A stretch of DNA of 64,000 nucleotides from Pedobacter segetis. GTDB taxonomy: Bacteria > Bacteroidota > Bacteroidia > Sphingobacteriales > Sphingobacteriaceae. Position numbers and translations under genes: made by a program. Location: NCBI RefSeq assembly GCF_016623585.1, contig NZ_JAEHFY010000017.1, positions 39,596 to 103,595 on the forward strand, given 5' to 3'. The stretch's first letter is position 1, and the number at the start of each line of letters is the position of its first letter. Under the pieces are notes generated by a model, which did not search any database, had not been told where the DNA came from, and was given only the letters and a program-made list of their open reading frames with translations. This document shows positions 7,618-16,305 of this stretch, one piece after another.

Positions 7618-9087
7618 TCATTCCTTCTTAATCATTCTTGCTACGATCTTGGCAGATAACAGTGCTAAAGGTATCCCACCCCCGGGGTGAACGCTCCCGC
7701 CAACAAAATAGAGGTTCTTGATCTTTTTGCTAAAATTGGCATGACGCAGAAATGCTGCAAACTGTCCGTTAGAACTTGTGCCATAAAGAGAACCTTTGTA
7801 AGATGATGTTTTTGACTCTATTAAAACAGGATCTAAAACAGATTCTGTTTCTATTAAACTTTCTAAATCAATATTTAGGTTTCTATTTATTTTTTTGATG
7901 ATGTTGGCCCTTGCCCCAGCTTTAAAAACCTCCCAGTTTTGCCCTATGTTATTTGGTACGTTGATCATGGTAAACCAGTTTTCGCAACCTTTTGGGGCAT
8001 CATTGGTTTTAAATTTAGAGCTGATGTTGATGTAAACCGTTGGGTCTTGATAAATGGTTTTTGTTTTAAAAAGATGGTTAAATTCTTCTTGGTAGTTATC
8101 GCTAAAGAAGATATTATGCAAACCCAATTCTGGAAATTCTTTTTTAACGCCCCAATAAAAAATGAGTGCCGAGCTTGATCTTTCTTGCTTTAAGATTTTT
8201 TGCGGTTGGGCCTGCTCTTTTAGCAATCTTTTGTAAGTAAAATAGACATCCATATTAGAGACAACAACATCTGCTAAAATTTTTTCATCGCCAATTTTAA
8301 TCCCTTTAACTTTTTTTTCATCGATAATAATTTCATCTACTCTTTTATTGTAATAAAATTTTACGCCTAATTCTTCGGCAAGCCTTACTAAACTTAAAGT
8401 AATATCAAACATCCCATTTTTGGGGAAATATGCTCCAAAATTTTGTTCTAAATGCGGGATTACGTTTAAAGTTGCAGGTGCCTGATAAGGGTTTGAACCA
8501 TTATAAGTGGCAAACCTATTGGCATATTGCTGCATTTTAGCATCGGTAAAAAAAGATTGGTTTGCTTTTGCCATTGTTCTAAAAGCATCGATCTTTGCAA
8601 ACCTTAAAAAAGATTTTGCGGTGTTGATGTTGGTGTATGTTTTTAATAGATGAAGAGATTTCTCTAAAAAAACCTCATGGGCAATATCATAAATGGTTTC
8701 GCTGTTTTTTAAAAACCCTTTGATTTCTTGCTGTGTGGAGTTGGTGTTCTTCTCAATTTCTTTTGCAAATTTATCAACATCGGCGTAAGCTGTAAAACGG
8801 GTTTTATCGTCCCAAAAATACCTACAAACCTCTTCTAGCTTTTCATATTCAAAACAACGTTTTGGGTTTTTACCGGCCAGCTCAAAAAGCTCATCAACAT
8901 ATTGCGGCATGGTAAACAGACTTGGGCCAGCATCAAAACGGTAGCCATCTTGTTCAAATTGAGAAAGTTTTCCTCCAGGATAATTATTGGACTCATAAAC
9001 GTCAACTTCAAAATTATTGATGGCTAATCTAATGGCGGTAGCAATTCCCGCAATTCCGGCTCCTATGATTATCGCTTTTGGCATCAA
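7618..9087 (-). CDS. crtD: CrtD/CrtI-family carotenoid desaturase
   Basis: A 489-residue FAD-dependent phytoene-desaturase-family protein. The dinucleotide motif AIIIGAGIAGIATAIRLA is at the N-terminus, followed by YPGGKLSQFEQDGYRFDAGPS; the C-terminal signature VGGSVHPGGGIPLALLSAK contacts FAD. Presence beside cruF favours a CrtD-type 1-hydroxycarotenoid 3,4-desaturase over a first-step CrtI, and no crtB (phytoene synthase) is adjacent. It is the first gene of the minus-strand cluster. Start could be either of two adjacent ATG codons. The exact desaturation step is inferred. Confidence 0.75.
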   Translation of the reverse strand: MMPKAIIIGAGIAGIATAIRLAINNFEVDVYESNNYPGGKLSQFEQDGYRFDAGPSLFTMPQYVDELFELAGKNPKRCFEYEKLEEVCRYFWDDKTRFTAYADVDKFAKEIEKNTNSTQQEIKGFLKNSETIYDIAHEVFLEKSLHLLKTYTNINTAKSFLRFAKIDAFRTMAKANQSFFTDAKMQQYANRFATYNGSNPYQAPATLNVIPHLEQNFGAYFPKNGMFDITLSLVRLAEELGVKFYYNKRVDEIIIDEKKVKGIKIGDEKILADVVVSNMDVYFTYKRLLKEQAQPQKILKQERSSSALIFYWGVKKEFPELGLHNIFFSDNYQEEFNHLFKTKTIYQDPTVYINISSKFKTNDAPKGCENWFTMINVPNNIGQNWEVFKAGARANIIKKINRNLNIDLESLIETESVLDPVLIESKTSSYKGSLYGTSSNGQFAAFLRHANFSKKIKNLYFVGGSVHPGGGIPLALLSAKIVARMIKKE

Positions 9088-9158
9088 TACAAATAAGGGT
9101 AAAATTTATTTAACAGAGATCATAAAACTTAATCCAAGTAATTTTCGTACAAAACAGC

Positions 9159-10214
9159 ATGATAGAAAAATTAAATTGGCAATCTATTTACGCATCTCTA
9201 GACAAAATATCATTTTTAAGAAAAAGTTTTACTTTAAAGTTCCTTTTCATAGCTTTTATTGGCATACACATCCCTTTACTGGGTCTTCTTTTCTTCTTAA
9301 AGTTTAATTCTTTAAACAGTTATTCTCCTGTTCAAATCATTTTAATAACATTGATATTAACCTTGGTTGCAACCATGGTTACGCTGTATGTTCTTAACAA
9401 TTTGCTAAAACCGCTTATACTTTCTAAAAATGCTTTAAAAGATTTTTATCGGTACAGAACCTTGCCAAATTTGCCAAGCATACACCATGATGAGGTTGGC
9501 GAATTAATGAGATTGGTTAATAAAACCTTAAATTCTTTAGATGTATTAAGCAGGGAAAAACAACAGTTAATAGCTTTGGTTTCACATAATTTAAGAACGC
9601 CGTTAACACAGATCTTAAGTTTATGCGAACTGTTTAAAGCAGAAAACGAAGGGAACAACTTTTATACCGATAACATTTCTAAGATAACAGAAAACCAGTT
9701 GAACGATCTGGCCGAGTTACTGAACCAACTGGTGCAAAACAAAAACAACGTGGTTTTAGATGATGATGGTTTTAATGTTTATAGTTTGGTTGAAGAGGAC
9801 ATTGAAAAGCAAAAGTTTCAAACAAATTTAAAATCTATCAAGGTAGAGGTTGAAAACCAGGAAGAACTGTTTTTGCCTAACACTATTAGATCTAACATAG
9901 ATCTGGTGTTCCATAATTTACTGTCTAACGCCATCAAGTTTTCTTACCCAAACTCTATCATCAAGGTAAAAATATTTGGCAAGGCCGATAAGGTTTACAT
10001 AGAAGTTAAAGATCAAGGAATTGGTTTTGATGATGATTATAAAGATATGATCTTTAAAAACATGAAGAACAAGGGTAGGTTGGGCACTAAGAACGAACCT
10101 TCAATAGGGCTTGGTTTACATTTATGCAAGAAAACCATACAAAAAGCAGGTGGAGATTTAATTGCCAAAAGCGATGGAAACAACAAAGGCGCAACCTTTA
10201 CTTTAATAGTTTAG
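9159..10214 (+). CDS. Sensor histidine kinase
   Basis: A 351-residue membrane sensor kinase. Two transmembrane helices lie at about 26-48 and 57-80 with almost no periplasmic loop, followed by a HAMP-like linker (KDFYRYRTLPNLP). The dimerisation/phosphoacceptor box ALVSHNLRTPLTQ has H143. The ATPase domain shows the N box (FHNLLSNAIKFSY), DQGIGF and SIGLGLHL. No response regulator is adjacent, so it is an orphan kinase in this window. It is divergent from crtD across 71 bp, so the shared region may regulate both. The signal is unknown, and the short loop suggests intramembrane or cytoplasmic sensing. Confidence 0.9.
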   Translation: MIEKLNWQSIYASLDKISFLRKSFTLKFLFIAFIGIHIPLLGLLFFLKFNSLNSYSPVQIILITLILTLVATMVTLYVLNNLLKPLILSKNALKDFYRYRTLPNLPSIHHDEVGELMRLVNKTLNSLDVLSREKQQLIALVSHNLRTPLTQILSLCELFKAENEGNNFYTDNISKITENQLNDLAELLNQLVQNKNNVVLDDDGFNVYSLVEEDIEKQKFQTNLKSIKVEVENQEELFLPNTIRSNIDLVFHNLLSNAIKFSYPNSIIKVKIFGKADKVYIEVKDQGIGFDDDYKDMIFKNMKNKGRLGTKNEPSIGLGLHLCKKTIQKAGGDLIAKSDGNNKGATFTLIV

Positions 10215-10216
10215 CA

Positions 10217-11608
10217 TTATTTTAAGCTATCCAAAAGGCCAAACATTTTTTGCCGCATAGTAGCAGAACTGCCATTATAATTATTGATGATCAAAGAGAA
10301 ACAAAGCGGTGTTTTACCTTCGGGATCTACGTATCCGGCATAGGCCAAAACATCAGTAATTGTACCGCTTTTCATGTGTAAACCATTGTAAATGGGCAAA
10401 CTAGAAAAATAGCTATCAAACCAGTTTTCTTTTTTTGCTTCATATAAAACTTTAGCCATGGTTAAGGTAGTCACTCGGTCTTGTGGCGAAAGCCCGCTGC
10501 CATCTACAACATTTAAACTTGCATCGTCAATTCCCTTTGCTGCCCAAAATTTTTGCATCGTTTTAACACCTTCTTTGGTAGAAGTGTTTTTACCGAATTT
10601 GTAGCCAATGGTGCGCAGCAATTGCTCTGCATACAAGTTGATGCTTTTTTTATTGAGATAATAAACGATCTCTTTTAAAGGTGGCGAAACGATAGTTGAT
10701 AAAGGTTTTAAATCTACCTGCTTCTCAATTGTTTTGGCCGCCGCCGATGGTTTGGTCTCAAATCCATTCTTATTTAAAAAATCGGCAACATCATAAGCCA
10801 TCGCCAAAGCTGGGTCTGGCAAAGAAATCCCAATATCCTTATTTAGATCTTTGGCATAAGTTCCCCTTAAATAAATTTCTGAGGTGTAAGGTGCAGAATA
10901 AGCATAAACATTATCTCCCGATCCATTTGCTCCGGTTGTTAATTCGTTAGTGATATTTAAAAACGGGTAAATAGCAGGGTTATTGATCTTAACCGAAGAG
11001 CCTTCAGTTTTTCCGACCGTAAAACTCAAATCAAAAAGATTTTCTCCCCAGCATAGTTGCGATGTTCCGGCTGCGTAATAATTGCCTATATCTTGCCATA
11101 TCCAACCGATGGGCAATGATTGCGTATCCCAATCGCTCACATCTGCCAACACCTTCCCGTTGATAGATTTAATTCCCTTTTGCTGCAAAGCAAACAAAAC
11201 CTTGTTCAATATTTGCGATTTCTTTGTTTTATCCCAACGGGGGCTGCCCAAAGTTGGGTCGCCGCCACCTTTGATAATGAGGTTTCCGTTTAAAACACTG
11301 TTAAGTACTTCGCCAGAATAGGCTATTTGGGTGCTAAACGTGAAATCTTGGCCCAATAGGGCCAAAGCCGTTGCCGATGTGATCGTTTTTAAGGTAGATG
11401 CCGTTGCAACTCCGATATTTTGTTTATCGCCAAAAACAAGTTCTCCGTTTGTGGCATTTAAAACAGAAAAAGAAACAGTTGCATATTTGAGCTGGTTGTT
11501 TGATAATAAATTTTCAAAAGCTTTTTTGATTTTTATGGGCAAGGTTTGGTCTTTCGCCGATGCAGTAATGATCAGAAAAGAAAATATAATGGTGATAGGT
11601 TTTTTCAT
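10217..11608 (-). CDS. dacB: D-alanyl-D-alanine carboxypeptidase/endopeptidase (PBP4, peptidase S13)
   Basis: About 463 residues. A signal peptide (KKPITIIFSFLIITASA) directs it to the periplasm. The S13 catalytic motifs are STLK (SxxK, near residue 71-74), a YAEQLL segment in the SxN region and KSGT (KTG equivalent) near the C-terminus. The enzyme removes or cleaves D-Ala-linked peptidoglycan cross-links. I place the start at the ATG of MKKPIT rather than three codons upstream. It ends 2 bp from the stop of the convergent histidine kinase gene, so terminators must overlap coding sequence or be absent. Confidence 0.9.
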   Translation of the reverse strand: MKKPITIIFSFLIITASAKDQTLPIKIKKAFENLLSNNQLKYATVSFSVLNATNGELVFGDKQNIGVATASTLKTITSATALALLGQDFTFSTQIAYSGEVLNSVLNGNLIIKGGGDPTLGSPRWDKTKKSQILNKVLFALQQKGIKSINGKVLADVSDWDTQSLPIGWIWQDIGNYYAAGTSQLCWGENLFDLSFTVGKTEGSSVKINNPAIYPFLNITNELTTGANGSGDNVYAYSAPYTSEIYLRGTYAKDLNKDIGISLPDPALAMAYDVADFLNKNGFETKPSAAAKTIEKQVDLKPLSTIVSPPLKEIVYYLNKKSINLYAEQLLRTIGYKFGKNTSTKEGVKTMQKFWAAKGIDDASLNVVDGSGLSPQDRVTTLTMAKVLYEAKKENWFDSYFSSLPIYNGLHMKSGTITDVLAYAGYVDPEGKTPLCFSLIINNYNGSSATMRQKMFGLLDSLK

Positions 11609-11811
11609 GAAACACAAAATTAAGAGATGTAGATAGACTAACGAATTTTGATCGCTTTTTTTATGATTAAGAAAAAATCTATCATAGATTAAATGATCCT
11701 TAAAGCTCTGTATCAGGATAAAATATTCCCTTATTCAAAATAAACCTACAAGCTTTTTTAAAATTTATCTAAATTAGGGCATTGAAAAATACCCGTAAAT
11801 TGCCAATAAAA

Positions 11812-12096
11812 ATGGCCCAAACAGAAACACAAGAAGAGACATTTACTTTAGATGAAGTTTTAAGTGCCTTAAAGGTGGTACATCGTTTAATTTTATGGAA
11901 TGATGATGTTAATTCTTTTGAGCATGTTATCCGCTGCTTGATGAAATATCTTGATTATTCTGAACCTCAATCAGAAAAGATCGCTTGGACTGTGCATAAC
12001 GAAGGTAAATGTGCCATCTTAGAAGGCTCTTTTACAGAGATGGAAGTTTATCGAAAAATATTGCAACAAGAAGGGTTGACGGTTTCTGTTGATTAA
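11812..12096 (+). CDS. clpS: ATP-dependent Clp protease adaptor ClpS
   Basis: A 94-residue ClpS that delivers N-degron substrates to ClpAP-type proteases. The core LILWNDDVNSFEHVI matches the ClpS motif around the N-end-residue pocket, and later HNEGKCAILEG and the C-terminal Glu-rich helix fit the fold. The ATG at 11812 is chosen over an upstream in-frame TTG, since the upstream codons add a basic stretch not expected in the family. It stands alone. Immediately after the stop begins a cluster of GC-rich hairpin repeats that may serve as its terminator. Confidence 0.92.
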   Translation: MAQTETQEETFTLDEVLSALKVVHRLILWNDDVNSFEHVIRCLMKYLDYSEPQSEKIAWTVHNEGKCAILEGSFTEMEVYRKILQQEGLTVSVD

Positions 12097-12103
12097 GGAT
12101 CAG

Positions 12104-12273
12104 TGTCACTGCAGGGATCTCCGTCCCGGCAGGGTCTCGCAGAAGACCCTGCTCGGGCAATCAATGTCCCGACAGGGTCTCTTTCGTGTCCCGGCAGGGT
12201 CTCTCGCAGAGGACCCTGCTCGGAGTCCATATACCGTCCCGACAAGCTCTCTCACAGAGAACCCCTGCTCGGA
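12104..12273. repeat. Cluster of GC-rich hairpin repeats (GTCCCGGCAGGGTCTC family)
   Basis: Units at 12123-12157, 12188-12224 and 12236-12273 each read GTCCCGGCAGGGTCTC, then CGCAGA, then a complementary AGACCCTGCTCGG, so each folds into a strong stem. Half units occur at 12104-12119 and 12166-12185. GC content is far above the surroundings. Plus-strand open frames across it are repetitive and not credible genes. Confidence 0.9.
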
Positions 12274-12281
12274 TTATCCAC

Positions 12282-12851
12282 CTACTTATGATCTAACGGT
12301 TTTTTAAGATGATTCTTTAACCGATCATCTAATTGCTGGATTTTATCCATCTGTGATTTCTGTATCTCAAACAAGTTTTTCATTTGTTCGGTTATCAATA
12401 GGTCTATCTTTTCGTGTAAGTTTCTCAGCTCTATTTCAGATTTCAGATTAACCATGTAGTCGTCTTCGGCTCTTTTTCTATCACGCTCTTCTTTTCGGTT
12501 TTGGCTCATCATAATTACCGGGGCTTGTATGGCGGCAATGGTTGATAAAATCAGATTAAGCAAGATAAAGGGATAAGGATCAAAGCCTTTATTTAAGAAA
12601 ATAAATACGTTAAGGCACATCCAAAAGCATAAGAAAACAGAAAATAAAATAATAAACTTCCAACTGCCCCCAAAGTTTGCCACTTTATCCGATAGCTTAT
12701 CGGCAAAATTCAATTTTGTATTGATGTTGTCGTTCTCTAATCTTTTAGAAAGCAATTGCTCTTCTTCTACCGCTTTTACTACAATTTGGTGCAGCTTATC
12801 CAAGTTGGCGTTATTGGTATGCAATAGGTTATTATATTTCGATTTAGACAT
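12282..12851 (-). CDS. DUF1003 membrane protein
   Basis: A 189-residue DUF1003 protein of unknown biochemical function. The family core is visible: DKLSDKVANFGGSWKFII, two transmembrane helices separated by a short loop (NKGFDPYPFILLNLILS), then IQAPVIMMSQNRKEERDR. A charged C-terminal tail (about residues 120-189) is predicted to be helical and likely coiled coil. Both ends are probably cytoplasmic. It lies 52 bp after the start-side neighbour pepT on the same strand, so the two could share a transcript. The 3' end abuts the hairpin repeats. Confidence 0.85.
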   Translation of the reverse strand: MSKSKYNNLLHTNNANLDKLHQIVVKAVEEEQLLSKRLENDNINTKLNFADKLSDKVANFGGSWKFIILFSVFLCFWMCLNVFIFLNKGFDPYPFILLNLILSTIAAIQAPVIMMSQNRKEERDRKRAEDDYMVNLKSEIELRNLHEKIDLLITEQMKNLFEIQKSQMDKIQQLDDRLKNHLKKPLDHK

Positions 12852-12903
12852 CTTTATTTGATGATTTTAACGGTTAAAACTTCATGTATTAAACTTTTAT
12901 GCC

Positions 12904-14145
12904 TTAAGCTTTTTCTTCCCAGATCATGGCTAAATTAACTATCGTTCTTACGGCTGCTTGCATATCCTGTTCAGATACCCACTCTTGTTTACCATGAAAA
13001 GCATGCTCGCCGGCAAAAATATTTGGGCAAGGTAAACCCATAAAAGACAACCTAGAGCCATCTGTGCCTCCTCTAATGCTCCTTTTTAAAGGTTTTACTC
13101 CTGCTCTTTCAATCGCCTTTAAGGCATATTCACTTATTTTAGGGTATTTATCTATTACCTTTTTCATGTTACGATATTGCTCTATTATCTTAAATTCTAC
13201 ACTTGCGCCCGGATAGTTTTCTAAAACTTTTAAGGTAATATCTTTCACTTCATCTTCATGTTGTTTAAGTTTCTCATCTTCAAAATCGCGGATAATTAAA
13301 TCTATTTGGGCGTTTTCTACTTGCCCTTCTATATTAACCGGATGTACAAAACCTTCTTTTTGATGGGTGCTTTCTGGAGATAACCTATCTTTTGGCAATG
13401 CCGCAATTATTTCTGCCGCAATTTTAATGGCGCTCTGCATTTTGGCCTTCGCAAAACCGGGATGCGCACTTACGCCATTTATCATAATTTGCATACCATC
13501 TGCGCTAAAAGTTTCATCTTCAAAAGAGCCTAAAGTTTCTCCGTCTATGGTATAACCAAAGTTGGCATTTAGCTTTTCAATATCCACATGATCCACGCCC
13601 CTCCCAATCTCTTCGTCTGGCGTAAATAAAATTTTTATTTCTCCATGTTTTAATTGAGGATGATTGATCAAATGATAAGCCGCATCCATAATTTCGGCAA
13701 CACCTGCTTTATTATCAGCGCCTAAAAGTGTAGTTCCGCTTGCGGTGATAATGTTATTGCCAATTTGATTTTTTAGATCGGGATGATTTTCTGTTTTTAA
13801 CACAACGCTTTTATCATCGGGCAAAACCAGGTCCTCTCCTTGATAATTTTTATGGATGATCGGTTTAATATTAGCACCGCTACAATCTGGCGAGGTATCT
13901 ACATGAGAGCAAAAACAAATTGTTGGCACTTTTTTATCAGAATTTGAAGGTATCGTTGCATATACATAGCCTTTATCGTCTAAATGTGCATCAGAAATCC
14001 CCATTTCTAATAATTCGTTTACCAATATCTTTGAAAGATTCTTTTGTTTCTCTGTAGAAGGTATATTTTTAGAGCTACCATCCGATTGCGTATCTATTTT
14101 TACATACTTTATAAATCGTTGTAAAACAGTATAGTTAAATTTCAT
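12904..14145 (-). CDS. pepT: Peptidase T (tripeptide aminopeptidase)
   Basis: A 413-residue M20B metallopeptidase that removes the N-terminal residue of tripeptides in the cytoplasm. All zinc-ligand blocks are present: CFCSHVDTSPD, LLGADNKAG, FTPDEEIGRG (with the catalytic Glu pair), TIDGETLG and AGEHAFHGKQEW. Length equals the usual family size, and there is no signal peptide. It is divergently oriented to the outer-membrane barrel gene. Confidence 0.95.
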   Translation of the reverse strand: MKFNYTVLQRFIKYVKIDTQSDGSSKNIPSTEKQKNLSKILVNELLEMGISDAHLDDKGYVYATIPSNSDKKVPTICFCSHVDTSPDCSGANIKPIIHKNYQGEDLVLPDDKSVVLKTENHPDLKNQIGNNIITASGTTLLGADNKAGVAEIMDAAYHLINHPQLKHGEIKILFTPDEEIGRGVDHVDIEKLNANFGYTIDGETLGSFEDETFSADGMQIMINGVSAHPGFAKAKMQSAIKIAAEIIAALPKDRLSPESTHQKEGFVHPVNIEGQVENAQIDLIIRDFEDEKLKQHEDEVKDITLKVLENYPGASVEFKIIEQYRNMKKVIDKYPKISEYALKAIERAGVKPLKRSIRGGTDGSRLSFMGLPCPNIFAGEHAFHGKQEWVSEQDMQAAVRTIVNLAMIWEEKA

Positions 14146-14265
14146 TTCGATAGAATTTTGATTAACGGATTATTTGAAATATTTTTAGGGCTTAATCTTG
14201 CTAAAATAAAACAAAAGAAAAGATTAATTAGTAAAAATTCTAGTTTTACCGTAGATATAAGCAGT

Positions 14266-15009
14266 TTGAAAAAAATAATCCTTACACTTTTATTATTTGG
14301 AGCGCTAAAGGCTTATTCTCAGGCTAATTTTAGTAGGATCGGAGTTGGGCTATCCGCTGGGCTTTCTAGTAGTTTTACCGGCCTTAGTTATGGGCCTGGT
14401 GGCTCGATTCCGGGTTTTGCCCCTAAGAAAACTCTTTTCATAAATAAGTCAAATACATTTGGAGGCTCTTTAGATTATTACTTTACGCCCTTTATAACCG
14501 CCGGTTTAGAGTATAACCAAGTACAATTAAAAGGCGGTACAGATAAATATAACAGGGCGTTTGTTTCTAAATTCTCATCAATAGAAATTAGGGGTAATGT
14601 TGCGGTGGGGCAATTCATAGATTTTTCTTATAGTCCGTTTTTATATGCCATAAGAAACGTTAATGCAGGCTTTGGCATAGGTTTTATAGGTGGGTCCAAC
14701 AATGTTGCCGATTTTGGCTCAGGTACATTTCCTAGTCGCCAACACCCTAACGATCTGGGTAAAAGTAAATTTAGTGGGGTAGTATCTTTTCCGGCATCTA
14801 TTGGATACAATTTGAACATCTATGATGCTTACCAAGAAACAAGGTTTGTTATTGGGTTTAATTATAAGATGGATTTCACGCTTTCTGATGATATTGATGG
14901 GTATGCCGATGACCCAAGGATTTTCAACAATAAGAATAATGATGTTTACACCACTTTAGGGGTTTCCGTTAAATACCTTTTTGGCCCTAAAGGTTTGTAT
15001 TATAGATAG
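14266..15009 (+). CDS. Outer-membrane beta-barrel protein
   Basis: About 247 residues. The sequence after the signal peptide alternates hydrophobic and polar residues with many Gly and aromatic residues (IGVGLSAGLSSS, GGSLDYYFTPFITAGLEY, TLGVSVKYLFG), the pattern of an eight-to-ten-stranded barrel. I place the start at TTG 14266, giving LKKIILTLLLFGALKAYSQ as a clean signal peptide; the open frame extends back to a TTG at 14158, but that would bury the signal sequence. Specific function unknown. It is followed 3 bp later by the YjbR-like gene. Confidence 0.75.
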   Translation: MKKIILTLLLFGALKAYSQANFSRIGVGLSAGLSSSFTGLSYGPGGSIPGFAPKKTLFINKSNTFGGSLDYYFTPFITAGLEYNQVQLKGGTDKYNRAFVSKFSSIEIRGNVAVGQFIDFSYSPFLYAIRNVNAGFGIGFIGGSNNVADFGSGTFPSRQHPNDLGKSKFSGVVSFPASIGYNLNIYDAYQETRFVIGFNYKMDFTLSDDIDGYADDPRIFNNKNNDVYTTLGVSVKYLFGPKGLYYR

Positions 15010-15012
15010 ATT

Positions 15013-15366
15013 ATGAATATTGAAACCCTTAGAACTTATTGTTTAAATAAGTTGGGGGCTACAGAAAGCTTTCCTTTTGGTAACGATACACTTGTTTTTA
15101 AGGTTGCAAATAAAGTTTTTCTTTTAACCAGTTTAGAAAATCCCAATAGTTTTAACGCCAAATGCAATCCAGAAAAAGCAGTATTGCTAAGAGAAAAGTA
15201 TCCCGAAATTGTCCCAGGCTACCACATGAACAAAAAGCATTGGAATACTGTTTATTATGATGGTAGTCTTTCTGAAAAGCTTTTAAAAGAACTAGTTGAT
15301 GATTCTTATCAATTGGTTTATGAGGGCTTACCGAAAAGTTTAAAACAAGAAATAGAGAATTTATGA
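15013..15366 (+). CDS. MmcQ/YjbR family protein
   Basis: A 117-residue YjbR/MmcQ-like protein. Typical features are [26 protein letters not shown] at the N-terminus in a double-wing CyaY-like fold, NAKCNPEKA in the middle, and [11 protein letters not shown] towards the end. Members are annotated as DNA-binding by structure, but their function is not established. It begins 3 bp after the barrel gene and overlaps the next gene by 4 bp (ATGA), so it is probably translated with the pterin dehydratase gene. Confidence 0.85.
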   Translation: MNIETLRTYCLNKLGATESFPFGNDTLVFKVANKVFLLTSLENPNSFNAKCNPEKAVLLREKYPEIVPGYHMNKKHWNTVYYDGSLSEKLLKELVDDSYQLVYEGLPKSLKQEIENL

Positions 15367-15596
15367 GTTGGTTAGAAAAAGACAATAAATTAATTAAAGA
15401 TTTTAAGTTCGATGATTTTATAGCCGCTTTCGCATTTATGACAAAAGTGGCAATAGTAGCCGAAAAAATGGGCCATCACCCAGAGTGGAGCAATGTTTAC
15501 AACAAAGTATCCATTAAACTTTCTACCCATGATGCAGGCGATATTGTTACAGAAAAAGACCATAAACTGGCGGCAGAAATTGATAAGTTTGCTTAA
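15363..15596 (+). CDS. 4a-hydroxytetrahydrobiopterin dehydratase (PCD/DCoH family)
   Basis: A 77-residue pterin-4a-carbinolamine dehydratase. The active-site motif HHPEW at 38-42 and the following [19 protein letters not shown] identify the family, which recycles the oxidised pterin cofactor of aromatic amino acid hydroxylases. It is shorter at the N-terminus than most members (about 95-110 residues), starting at [10 protein letters not shown]. The preceding gene overlaps by 4 bp. No phenylalanine hydroxylase gene lies in the window. Confidence 0.88.
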   Translation: MSWLEKDNKLIKDFKFDDFIAAFAFMTKVAIVAEKMGHHPEWSNVYNKVSIKLSTHDAGDIVTEKDHKLAAEIDKFA

Positions 15597-15640
15597 TTCG
15601 TCAGTTTCAAATTTTTTCAAATCTTCATTATTAGCATTTC

Positions 15641-16261
15641 ATGCAAGAAATATTTAATTCCTCTCCAGTATCTTCCTTAATTTTTGTTTTTACCATAGTT
15701 ACCAGTATTTATGCTTTCTACAACCCAGAAACTTATGGGAAATTTATGCTACATCCTTATAGCGTAGCGAGGGGGAAAAACGTTTACCAGTTGATTACCA
15801 GCGGCATGGTGCATAAAGATTGGTCGCATTTGATATTTAATATGCTCTCTTACTACTTTTTTGCTTTTAATTTAGAGCAAACCATAGGGCATTGGCAATT
15901 TGCATTGCTATATATTTTAAGTTTAATTTTATGCGATCTACCTTCCATATATAAGCATAAAGATAATTTTCATTACCATAGTTTAGGGGCATCTGGGGCA
16001 GTTTGTGCCGTAGTGTTTAGTTTCATTATGTTTTCTCCCTTAACCACGCTGATTATTTTCCCTATCCCTTTCCCTATCCCTGCTGTAATTTACGGTGTTT
16101 TATTTTTGATATATACATCATACGCTGGCAGAAAATCTAATGATGGTATTAACCACGATGCGCATTTTTATGGGGCTTTGGCAGGGGTTTTTATAACACT
16201 TGCTTTATATCCGCAAGCTTTGCAAATATTTGTTGCTAGCGTACAAAACAAATGGTTTTAG
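15641..16261 (+). CDS. Rhomboid family intramembrane serine protease
   Basis: A 206-residue six-helix membrane protease. The catalytic dyad is S118 in GASGA and H175 in HDAHFYGA; HLIFNML in the second helix supplies the conserved His/Asn oxyanion residues. Rhomboids cleave transmembrane substrates within the bilayer. The unusually Pro-rich loop IIFPIPFPIPAVIYG (about 138-152) lies between helices four and five. Substrate unknown. It starts 44 bp after phhB-like and precedes nth by 44 bp, so it could belong to a loose cluster. Confidence 0.9.
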   Translation: MQEIFNSSPVSSLIFVFTIVTSIYAFYNPETYGKFMLHPYSVARGKNVYQLITSGMVHKDWSHLIFNMLSYYFFAFNLEQTIGHWQFALLYILSLILCDLPSIYKHKDNFHYHSLGASGAVCAVVFSFIMFSPLTTLIIFPIPFPIPAVIYGVLFLIYTSYAGRKSNDGINHDAHFYGALAGVFITLALYPQALQIFVASVQNKWF

Positions 16262-16305
16262 AAAACCATAGTTATGTTAAAGCAAAATAATTTCGTAATC
16301 TCATT

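Noticed and set aside
12089..12307. Two overlapping plus-strand frames over the GC-rich hairpins
   Set aside because: Both peptides are translations of the hairpin units in different frames and lack any start context.
14158..14265. N-terminal extension of the beta-barrel gene from TTG 14158
   Set aside because: It would place 36 residues before a clear signal peptide; TTG 14266 gives the expected export signal.
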